Source: Armatimonadota bacterium
GTDB taxonomy: Bacteria > Armatimonadota > Zipacnadia > Zipacnadales > FEN-943
Length of the DNA stretch: 5,667 nucleotides
Assembly (NCBI GenBank): GCA_026419655.1
Contig: JANZZA010000486.1
Span: 1-5,667 of the forward strand
Reading direction: 5' to 3'
Below are positions 1 through 5,587 of the stretch, one piece after another (the stretch's first letter is position 1; each line of letters opens with the position of its first letter). Below the pieces are notes generated by a model. The model was not told the origin of the DNA and did no database searches. It saw only the letters and a program-made list of their open reading frames with translations. The position numbers and the translations under genes are program-made.

Positions 1-40
1 CCCTTCGCAGCCCATTGCCGAGATTTACCCGCGTCTTAAC

Positions 41-70
41 AGCCCGCGGCCTCATACAACGCCACGGGCT
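41..70 (-). repeat. 10-bp inverted repeat (hairpin) downstream of mdh
   Basis: The arms at 41-50 and 61-70 pair over ten positions around a ten-base loop (51-60). On the plus strand one pair is a C/A mismatch; on the minus strand the same position is a G-U wobble, so the stem is unbroken only in minus-strand RNA. That asymmetry suggests it is formed in a leftward transcript such as the mdh 3' region. No T run follows it, so it could be a 3'-end stabilising stem or a weak terminator. It could also belong to an unseen gene to the left. Confidence 0.4.
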
Positions 71-86
71 TCTCGGGCATGACCTG

Positions 87-144
87 AAAAAGCCAGCCAC
101 GGTGCACCTCCCAGAGGCGTGCAAGAACGCCGCCTTGTACCGTG
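87..144 (-). terminator. Candidate mdh transcription terminator (nested stem plus T5)
   Basis: About 50 bases past the mdh stop, the minus strand can form an outer 6-bp stem between 139-144 and 98-103 (CACGGT with ACCGTG). It encloses an inner 5-bp stem, 131-135 with 115-119 (AGGCG with CGCCT). Five T residues follow on the minus strand at 91-87, but six bases (GCTGGC) separate them from the stem. That gap is unusual for an intrinsic terminator, so this is only a candidate. Confidence 0.35.
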
Positions 145-192
145 AAAGCACAAAGCACAGGAGAATGACCCATAAGGACAGGTTGACCGCCA

Positions 193-1140
193 CTACCAAG
201 CTGCAGGGTCGTCTCCGGCCATGCGATGCCATGCCTCGACTGCCTCAGCCACCGCCCTAGCCGACCTGTGTAGCGCCTCTAATTCGTGGTCCGGCAAAGC
301 CACTTCCACCACACGCTCGGCCCCTCCAGCGCCGAGAATCACCGGCACGCCCAGACAGACGTCTTTGAGGCCATACTCGCCCTGCAACTCGACCGACACC
401 GGCGCCAAGCGTTTCTCATCAGCGGCAATGGCAGCCACCATCTCTGCCACCGCCGCCGCCGGGGCATAGTAGGCGCTGCCAGTCTTGAGCAGCCGGACCA
501 CCTCTGCTCCCCCGTCCCGAGTGCGCTGGACGATGGCTTCCAGCTCCTCGGCGGAGAGCAACTGCGTCAACGGCACACCCGACAGGGTGGCATGGCTCAG
601 GATGGGCACCATGGTGTCGCCGTGGCCTCCCAGAACCATGGCTGAGACATCCTCAGCCGAACAGCCTAAGCGCCACGCGACAAAGGTGCGAAAGCGGGCC
701 GTGTCCAGCAATCCGGCCATGCCCATGACGCGTGTCCGCGGCAGGCCAGTGACACGCTGCACGACATGGGTTGTCACGTCCAGCGGGTTAGTGACCACCA
801 CGAAGATAGCATCAGGAGCAACAGCAAAAACCTCCCGGGCAATGCTCGCTACTATCTTGGCATTTACGGCCAGAAGGTCTTCGCGGGACATACCAGGCTG
901 TCGGGGCTTGCCGGCAGTTATGACCACGACGTCGCTGCCCGCTGCGCCCTCATAGTCCTGGCCGCCCGTAATGCGGCGTGAGTGGCCGACAATGGGTGCT
1001 GCCTGGGCCAGGTCGAGGGCTTTCCCCTCTGCCAGTCCCTCGACCACGTCCACGAGATACACGTCGGCGATGTCGCCCTCGACTATGCGCTGCGCACATG
1101 TCGCTCCAACATTACCTGCGCCAACCACGGTAACTTTCAT
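193..1140 (-). CDS. mdh: Malate dehydrogenase, NAD-dependent, LDH-like (type 3)
   Basis: Cytoplasmic TCA-cycle enzyme that interconverts L-malate and oxaloacetate using NAD(H). The 315 residues match the usual length of the LDH-like malate dehydrogenase family. Visible in order: an N-terminal Rossmann glycine motif GAGNVGA (7-13); Asp31 at the end of the second beta strand, which in this family favours NAD over NADP; the mobile active-site loop (78-92) with KPRQPGMSRED; VVTNPLD (115-121); GMAGLLDTARFR (140-151), giving Asp146 and substrate-binding Arg149; and GGHGDTMVP (171-179) with catalytic His173. In the loop, Arg80 lies six residues before Arg86. Lactate dehydrogenases carry Gln at that position, so Arg80 argues for malate/oxaloacetate specificity. 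The ATG is supported by an AAGGGGG Shine-Dalgarno sequence at 1148-1154, seven bases upstream. The gene is divergent from the membrane-protease gene. I found no convincing -35/-10 pair for it, although an AT-rich stretch lies at 1173-1180. Confidence 0.96.
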   Translation of the reverse strand: MKVTVVGAGNVGATCAQRIVEGDIADVYLVDVVEGLAEGKALDLAQAAPIVGHSRRITGGQDYEGAAGSDVVVITAGKPRQPGMSREDLLAVNAKIVASIAREVFAVAPDAIFVVVTNPLDVTTHVVQRVTGLPRTRVMGMAGLLDTARFRTFVAWRLGCSAEDVSAMVLGGHGDTMVPILSHATLSGVPLTQLLSAEELEAIVQRTRDGGAEVVRLLKTGSAYYAPAAAVAEMVAAIAADEKRLAPVSVELQGEYGLKDVCLGVPVILGAGGAERVVEVALPDHELEALHRSARAVAEAVEAWHRMAGDDPAAW

Positions 1141-1152
1141 GTGGATGCCCCC

Positions 1153-1188
1153 TTGCCAGACCGCCTGTGACGTATATAATGGTCGCGA
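1153..1188 (+). promoter_or_regulatory. Strong sigma70-type promoter for the membrane-protease gene, leaderless spacing
   Basis: A -35 box TTGCCA (1153-1158, five of six matches to TTGACA) is followed by a 16-bp spacer and a perfect -10 box TATAAT (1175-1180). A start site seven to eight bases after the -10 falls at 1187-1188, where 1188 is the A of an in-frame ATG. No Shine-Dalgarno sequence precedes that ATG. The simplest reading is an mRNA starting at or one base before its start codon. The element lies entirely in the 47-bp gap between the divergent genes. Confidence 0.7.
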
Positions 1189-2078
1189 TGCAGCTATACC
1201 TGAAGCTCCTGGCCGCAGCTACTGTCGAGGCATTGCTCCTGTGTGCCCTCTCCCGCCTGCTATTTCTTGCAGGCTATCGCCTCTTTGGCAGTCCCCGCCA
1301 TACGACGGGTGGGTGGCTGTGGCACTTATTCCGCGCCCCGGGTAACCTCGTCCATGAAATGAGCCATGCCGTTGTGCTCTTCGCCACCGGCTATCGGGTC
1401 AAGCGCGTGCGGCTCAGCCTGCGTGACCCAAGGGGACGGGGCGAAGTCGTCGTGTATGGCCGATGGCTGCGCCTGGTCCCCGACAAGTGGGCATGGGCTT
1501 TAGCCTCCATGTCGCCTCTCGTGGCCGGCATCGCCACGCTCCTGTTGCTAATGCACTATCTCATCGAACCAGGCGCCGTCGGTGCCTTCGCCGCACCCTC
1601 GGTCGGAGAAGCTCTTGTCGCCCGTGCATTCGCCGTGCTCTCCCGCATCCCCTGGAGCCACTGGCCGACCTACGTGATACTTTTTCTGGTTCTCAGCGTG
1701 GGGTCCGAACTCTCCCCCAGCGACCGAGACGTAAGAACAGCCCTCCCGCGACTGGCTGCCGCCGCGGCTCTTGCTTGCATGGTGGGGGCAGCCTTTTATA
1801 TTGCGCCGCCAGGAGCTCCTGCGCGCACCTGGTTTGACGCCACCGCCCTGCCGACGCTCAGGCGTATCATCACAGCTCAGGAACTTGCCCTAGCCCTCTG
1901 CGGAGCCACTAGCCTGCTCCTTCTAACACCGGTACTGCTGCGCGACGCGTTGACAGCCCAACCAGCGTCCCAGTATCCCCGTCCGCGAAAACCAGCCCGG
2001 ACGTCTCGCCCCCGCCGCAGCCCCCCGGCCCGTGCTGCCACCAGCAACTGCCCACCCCACGGGCCACACAAAGCTTAA
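1188..2078 (+). CDS. Polytopic membrane zinc metallopeptidase-like protein (M50/site-2-protease-like)
   Basis: A 296-residue integral membrane protein with about six hydrophobic segments (near 8-30, 54-68, 102-126, 159-173, 188-207 and 230-251). Segment two contains PGNLVHEMSHAVV, with the zinc-protease motif HExxH at H56, E57 and H60. After the fourth segment comes SELSPSDRD (173-181); its Asp179 or Asp181 could be the third zinc ligand, as the Asp of the late M50 motif is. That assignment is inference. No PDZ domain is present. The tail from about 257 is rich in Pro, Arg and Ser and probably disordered. I chose ATG 1188 over GTG 1167 and ATG 1179 because the promoter's -10 box occupies 1175-1180, so those upstream codons would not be in the transcript. 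The substrate is unknown. It lies divergent from mdh and convergent with icd. Peptidase activity is not proven; a non-proteolytic relative is possible. Confidence 0.85.
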   Translation: MQLYLKLLAAATVEALLLCALSRLLFLAGYRLFGSPRHTTGGWLWHLFRAPGNLVHEMSHAVVLFATGYRVKRVRLSLRDPRGRGEVVVYGRWLRLVPDKWAWALASMSPLVAGIATLLLLMHYLIEPGAVGAFAAPSVGEALVARAFAVLSRIPWSHWPTYVILFLVLSVGSELSPSDRDVRTALPRLAAAAALACMVGAAFYIAPPGAPARTWFDATALPTLRRIITAQELALALCGATSLLLLTPVLLRDALTAQPASQYPRPRKPARTSRPRRSPPARAATSNCPPHGPHKA

Positions 2079-2205
2079 AACCATTTCTCAGCCGACCCTT
2101 GCAAAGGCCGCTCTTCCAACCGCAATAAGTGACCCCAAGCAAAAGACCGACCACACAACTAAGTACCCTTTTCAGTATATCAGCTAGGACTACTCCAGCT
2201 TCTCC
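2079..2205 (+). promoter_or_regulatory. C-rich, G-poor 3' region, possible Rho-dependent termination zone
   Basis: Downstream of the membrane-protease stop I find no hairpin plus T run on the plus strand. By hand count, 2081-2220 holds 49 C and 21 G, with many pyrimidine-C dimers, and the C-rich bias already begins in the last codons of the gene. C-over-G stretches of this kind are typical of Rho loading sites. The call is weak because no single sequence defines such sites. Nothing else is apparent in this stretch. Confidence 0.25.
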
Positions 2206-2250
2206 AAAAACCACCTGAGGGCTACCCCTGGAAAAGGGCTCTCCCCCAGG
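2206..2250 (-). terminator. Intrinsic terminator of icd
   Basis: About 67 bases after the icd stop, minus-strand RNA can form an 8-bp stem between 2250-2243 (CCTGGGGG) and 2221-2214 (CCCTCAGG) with one G-U pair. Inside it are a symmetric four-base internal loop and a second 4-bp stem (CCCT 2238-2235 with AGGG 2229-2226) closed by a five-base loop. Then come TGG and five T residues (2210-2206). On the plus strand the G-U pair becomes a C/A mismatch and no T run follows directly, so the structure fits leftward transcription from icd. Confidence 0.6.
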
Positions 2251-2316
2251 CTACCTTGCCACACCTTTTCATGCTGCTTCCACCACGCACGCTGTGACAT
2301 CGCTTGCTCTTTTCCT

Positions 2317-3402
2317 TCAGCCCTTCAGGCGAGCAATGATTGCGTCGGCCATCTCCTGCGTGCCGGCGGCGGTTGCGTCGTCGGGGGTGGGCTTGAGGTC
2401 GTAGGTCACGTAGCGCCCCTCGGCGATGACGTCGGCTACGGCCTGCTCAAGGCGCCGGGCAGCCTCAACCTCGCCCAGGTGCTCAAGCATAAGCACAGCC
2501 GACAGAATAGTCGCGCAAGGATTGACCTTATTCAGGCCTTTGTACTTGGGAGCACTGCCATGCGTCGGCTCGAACACGGCACAGTCATCGCCCAAATTCG
2601 CGCCAGGGGCCAGGCCGAGGCCACCGATAAGCCCGCACGCCAGGTCTGAAACGATGTCGCCGTACATGTTGGGCAGAACCAAAACGTCATAAAGCTCTGG
2701 TTTCTGGACAAGCTGCATGCACATGTTGTCAACTATGCGGTCCTCGAACTCTATGCCACTATCGGCATACTCCTCGGCTACACGGCGCGCAACGGATAGG
2801 AAAAGGCCGTCGGAGTACTTCTGGATATTGGCCTTGTGCACGGCAGTTACCTTGCGACGGCCATGGGCGATGGCGTAGTCGAAAGCAAAGCGGACGATGC
2901 GCTCGGTGGCGTACTCAGAAATAGGCTTGACGGTGATGCCGCTGTCAGGCCGGATGTGCTTGCCCGTCTTTTGAGCGACATACTCGATAAAATCGGCCGT
3001 CTCGGGCTGGCCGCACTCGAACTCGATGCCCGCGTAAAGGTCCTCCGTGTTCTCGCGGACGATAACCAGGTCAACGCCCGGGTAGTGGCTTCGGGCGCCG
3101 GGATAATATTTGCAGGGCCGCAGGCAAGCGTAAAGGTCCAGCGCCTGACGCAAGGCCACGTTGACGCTGCGAAAGCCAGTTCCCACAGGCGTAGTGATAG
3201 GCCCCTTGATGGCCACTTTATTGCGCCGGATTGACTCTATTGTTTGTTCAGGCAGCGGTGTGCCGTACTTTTCTATTACCTCTGCGCCAGCCTCGGCTTT
3301 TTCCCACTCAATCGCAACCCCGGTGGCCTCCACACATCGGCGCATGGCCTCGGCGACTTCTGGCCCCGTCCCATCTCCTGGTATGTAGGTGACACGATGC
3401 AT
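2317..3402 (-). CDS. icd: Isocitrate dehydrogenase, short (361-residue) type
   Basis: Cytoplasmic TCA-cycle enzyme that oxidatively decarboxylates isocitrate to 2-oxoglutarate. The beta-decarboxylating dehydrogenase fold is seen throughout: YIPGDGTGPEV (6-16); the isocitrate phosphate-loop motif S79, N81, R85; R95 and R116; RENTEDLYAG (116-125) with Tyr123; Lys190; Asp225; and NMYGDIVSDL (245-254) with metal ligands Asp249 and Asp253. S79/N81 and the later SGITVKPISE segment indicate isocitrate rather than isopropylmalate. The cofactor loop is HGSAPKYKG (281-289). Lys286, Tyr287, Val293 and Tyr334 match NADP determinants of the E. coli enzyme, but the position of its Arg395 is Pro338, so NAD versus NADP is undecided. 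It is shorter than the 416-residue E. coli form. The ATG is preceded by AAGGGAG at 3410-3416, seven bases away. It lies 83 bases after the secreted-protein gene on the same strand and has its own terminator. Confidence 0.94.
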   Translation of the reverse strand: MHRVTYIPGDGTGPEVAEAMRRCVEATGVAIEWEKAEAGAEVIEKYGTPLPEQTIESIRRNKVAIKGPITTPVGTGFRSVNVALRQALDLYACLRPCKYYPGARSHYPGVDLVIVRENTEDLYAGIEFECGQPETADFIEYVAQKTGKHIRPDSGITVKPISEYATERIVRFAFDYAIAHGRRKVTAVHKANIQKYSDGLFLSVARRVAEEYADSGIEFEDRIVDNMCMQLVQKPELYDVLVLPNMYGDIVSDLACGLIGGLGLAPGANLGDDCAVFEPTHGSAPKYKGLNKVNPCATILSAVLMLEHLGEVEAARRLEQAVADVIAEGRYVTYDLKPTPDDATAAGTQEMADAIIARLKG

Positions 3403-3460
3403 ATGTAAGCTCCCTTTCCGCTGGATTTACTACGAGCGGCTCCTCGTGAGCCCAGAAGAT

Positions 3461-3480
3461 CCCTTGCCCCGCCAAGAGGG
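3461..3480 (-). terminator. Weak hairpin just after the secreted-protein gene
   Basis: Starting about six bases after the stop of the 640-residue gene, the minus strand can fold six pairs, including one G-U, between 3478-3473 (CTCTTG) and 3466-3461 (CAAGGG) around a GC-rich six-base loop. The bases after it (ATCTTCT) are only mildly T-rich. It may partly attenuate read-through into icd; it is not a convincing full terminator. A second 5-bp stem (3438-3442 with 3448-3452) lies in the same gap. Confidence 0.22.
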
Positions 3481-3485
3481 TCTCC

Positions 3486-5408
3486 CTACTTGCCAAGCAG
3501 GACTGCTGATAGCTCCGGCGCTATCACAAAGCTGCGTCCCCCACGAGCAACCCGGACCCACGGAGTGTCAAACACGAGCTTGGTGTCCGCGAGCGGACCT
3601 CCATCTATGCTGCGCTCCAGAACGTCCCCGCTGCGCAGGTCTGCTTTTATAACCCAAGGCTTGCCCTGGACAATCCAAGTTACCGTGTAATCATCGGCCC
3701 TGGCTATAGCAAGAGCGCGCTTCTCCTTGGGCTTATACCGGTCAAGCACAGGATGGCCTTTGTCCTTTTCAGGCACCCGCCACTTGCGCACCTGGAACTC
3801 CTTCTTGTAGCGCACGCCCCGCAGCCAGCGCGTGAAATCCTCGAAAGAACACGAAGATACCGGTCGCACAGCTACGAACATGCCAAGCACGTAGTTGTCC
3901 TCCGGTGCCCTCAGAAGATACTGAGCCTGACGAGCGAAAACGCGAAGGGTCAATTCAGCATCAGGACCATCCTCAGACCAGGAAAGAATGCCCGGCTTCA
4001 CCCGCTCAGTAAGCTGAGAAGCATCGGCCGGCCCGCACCACCCCAGAAGCACACCAAGGTAGGCATCACCCATCTCCACTGCGAGGGGCTGGAGCTCGTC
4101 CACTGCGACAGTCTGGCCGTTCCACGGATAGCCCATTATAGCCACGCGTTTGATAGCTTCGCGGCGACCGACAACGAAATCCGCCCATACCTGCACCCGC
4201 GCACCCACACCCACGCCGTCAAACTCAAAGTTCACCGCCGCCGTCCCCTCTTGTTGGACAGAAACTACGCGCCCTGGCGACGAAACAAAAGCGTACGACG
4301 TCGGCCGCCTGTCAAGCCCGGCATAGCTGACCACAACGGGTATAGTTGCGGCCTCCACCGGCCCGGTCATAGTACTCAGCGCCACGCCCTCACCAACCCA
4401 GGTGGTCTCCTGAGCCAGCTTCGGCACAGGTTGCCAGGTATAAGTCATGGTCGCCGGCCGGGGCGGCGCCACCTCGCCGGCCACGGCTGGAGTAACAAAG
4501 GGCAGGCAAAAATAGGACGCCGTCATGGCCAACGGCAGGACCCCTTCCCCCGGCACCTCAGGCAAGCCCCGGTCACCAGCGACCGCCAGCATCCAGCGTA
4601 GCGGCCCGGTGCCGTCGGCGTAGTCAGGGCGTGTGGAAAAAACCTCGACACCAGCCAGAGGGCCCAGCGGCCGGACAAGCCGCTGCAGCAAGTCCGCCCA
4701 CGTCAACTGCCACGCTGCCATCAGGCCCCCGGGGCGGTCAGCAACGAAAAAGCGTATCCATGCCAGGGCCGCTGCGCGATAGGCCTCTGTTGTCGGGCCA
4801 TGGCCGTCAGCCAGACCTCGAGCCCGCACCTCGGTAACCCAATCCTCTACCAGCTCAAGCCCCCGATTGGTCAACTCCTGCCTGCCGGCGGCTTTGCCCA
4901 GCGCACAGCACGCGGCTGCAAAAGTGAGACGCCGTGAGTCCCGGCCCTCGGGCTTGCTGCGAGCGAGCGCTGTGGCCATCTGCTTCACGGCATCGAGGAG
5001 GGTCTGTCGGGCCGCCCCTTTCAGAGCGTCGGAGTGGGAAACCAGGACCGCACAAAGCGGCGGCGCAGCAAGTTCAGTAGCCGCCAAGGACGGTGCGCCT
5101 CCAGCCGTCCACGGCAAAAGACCTGCACCGGTGCCAGAAACGCCCACGGCTCGGGCAACGGCGACCACCGCCCGCGAGACCTGCTCGTCCGACTGCTCCC
5201 CCTGCACGCTCGCAAGTATCCACCCAGGCGTCGCCATAGCCACGTCCAGGCCAACGCCACCAGGCCGAACCAGTCCAGTGTCTGCATCAAGACGGGCCTC
5301 ACCCGCGCCGGCAAGAAGCTCACAGTAGACAACATACGTGCCGCTGGGTGACGCTACAGCTCCAACCCACCCCAACACGAGCAACATGGCTGGAAAGGTT
5401 CTTCGCAT
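3486..5408 (-). CDS. Large exported protein of unknown function, helical N-half and beta-rich C-half
   Basis: A 640-residue protein I cannot assign to a named family. Residues 1-19 form a signal peptide: basic MRR, a hydrophobic core, and an A-V-A site predicting cleavage after Ala19. No lipobox, C-terminal anchor or sorting motif is visible, so the product is probably periplasmic or secreted. Residues 75-280 look mostly helical, with amphipathic stretches such as 161-195 and 205-250, then ADGTGPLRWMLA (264-275). From about 316 onward the sequence is beta-rich with many alternating hydrophobic residues. A helical domain followed by beta sheets recalls alginate lyase/heparinase-like polysaccharide lyases, but I see no diagnostic catalytic set; this is a fold-level guess. 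A Lys/Arg-rich, probably exposed segment spans 534-569. GGTGA lies six bases before the ATG and supports this start. The gene lies upstream of icd on the same strand. Confidence 0.85.
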   Translation of the reverse strand: MRRTFPAMLLVLGWVGAVASPSGTYVVYCELLAGAGEARLDADTGLVRPGGVGLDVAMATPGWILASVQGEQSDEQVSRAVVAVARAVGVSGTGAGLLPWTAGGAPSLAATELAAPPLCAVLVSHSDALKGAARQTLLDAVKQMATALARSKPEGRDSRRLTFAAACCALGKAAGRQELTNRGLELVEDWVTEVRARGLADGHGPTTEAYRAAALAWIRFFVADRPGGLMAAWQLTWADLLQRLVRPLGPLAGVEVFSTRPDYADGTGPLRWMLAVAGDRGLPEVPGEGVLPLAMTASYFCLPFVTPAVAGEVAPPRPATMTYTWQPVPKLAQETTWVGEGVALSTMTGPVEAATIPVVVSYAGLDRRPTSYAFVSSPGRVVSVQQEGTAAVNFEFDGVGVGARVQVWADFVVGRREAIKRVAIMGYPWNGQTVAVDELQPLAVEMGDAYLGVLLGWCGPADASQLTERVKPGILSWSEDGPDAELTLRVFARQAQYLLRAPEDNYVLGMFVAVRPVSSCSFEDFTRWLRGVRYKKEFQVRKWRVPEKDKGHPVLDRYKPKEKRALAIARADDYTVTWIVQGKPWVIKADLRSGDVLERSIDGGPLADTKLVFDTPWVRVARGGRSFVIAPELSAVLLGK

Positions 5409-5490
5409 AGGATATCACCGATCAAACCCGAGACGCACCGGACGGCTTTCCGCCCGACCTACGCCCCCCCGTCTGGTCTTCTTCCACAGT

Positions 5491-5520
5491 ATTGTAGCCA
5501 CGACGCGACTGAGATGCCAC
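5491..5520 (-). promoter_or_regulatory. Probable promoter of the secreted-protein gene
   Basis: On the minus strand, TACAAT (5496-5491, five of six to TATAAT) is preceded by an 18-bp spacer and GTGGCA (5520-5515, four of six to TTGACA). Transcription would start near 5484, leaving a leader of about 75 bases that contains a run of seven G residues (5470-5464) and ends in the GGTGA ribosome site. The -35 is mediocre, so confidence is moderate. Confidence 0.4.
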
Positions 5521-5548
5521 AGGCAGCCCTGTGCGCCACATTACCGGC

Positions 5549-5587
5549 AATGAAAGCGCCGCCATGCCCTTGCAAGGCCGGCGGCGC
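5549..5587 (-). terminator. GC-rich hairpin, likely terminator of a gene beyond the right edge
   Basis: A perfect 8-bp stem pairs 5556-5563 (GCGCCGCC) with 5580-5587 (GGCGGCGC). It contains an inner 3-bp stem (GCC 5566-5568 with GGC 5576-5578). Reading the minus strand, the stem is followed at once by TTTCATT (5555-5549), a short imperfect T tract; the plus strand has none. It lies upstream of the secreted-protein promoter, so it would insulate that gene from a minus-strand gene to the right. Confidence 0.45.

Noticed and set aside
2..82. A plus-strand frame open at the left edge (26 codons, stop TGA at 80-82) and a minus-strand ATG at 55 open to the edge
   Set aside because: Both are too short to judge, neither has a recognisable motif or ribosome site, and the hairpin at 41-70 suggests non-coding sequence.
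485..955. A 156-codon plus-strand open frame
   Set aside because: It is antisense to the catalytic core of mdh, is rich in Ser, Thr and Arg, and resembles no known protein.
1167..1187. Longer N-terminus of the membrane protease from GTG 1167 or ATG 1179
   Set aside because: These codons lie upstream of or overlap the perfect -10 box at 1175-1180, so a transcript from that promoter would not contain them, and neither has a ribosome binding site.
1909..2214. A 101-codon minus-strand open frame with a hydrophobic start
   Set aside because: It overlaps the end of the membrane-protease gene antisense, starts at a GTG next to the icd terminator stem, and turns into low-complexity Gly/Arg sequence. 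A small membrane protein cannot be excluded, but nothing supports it.
2313..2328. Direct repeat CCTTCAG / CCTTCAG at the icd stop codon
   Set aside because: The units are only seven bases long and the second copy lies in the last codons of icd; it is most likely chance.
3438..3452. A 5-bp perfect hairpin in the gap upstream of icd
   Set aside because: It is short, symmetric on both strands and has no T run, so it is likely chance in GC-rich DNA. I saw no regulator motif.
3753..4601. A 282-codon open frame on the plus strand
   Set aside because: It lies wholly antisense to the exported protein gene, is rich in His, Arg and Pro as expected for a shadow frame in GC-rich DNA, and has no domain or ribosome site. 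The minus-strand frame has a signal peptide and a coherent protein.
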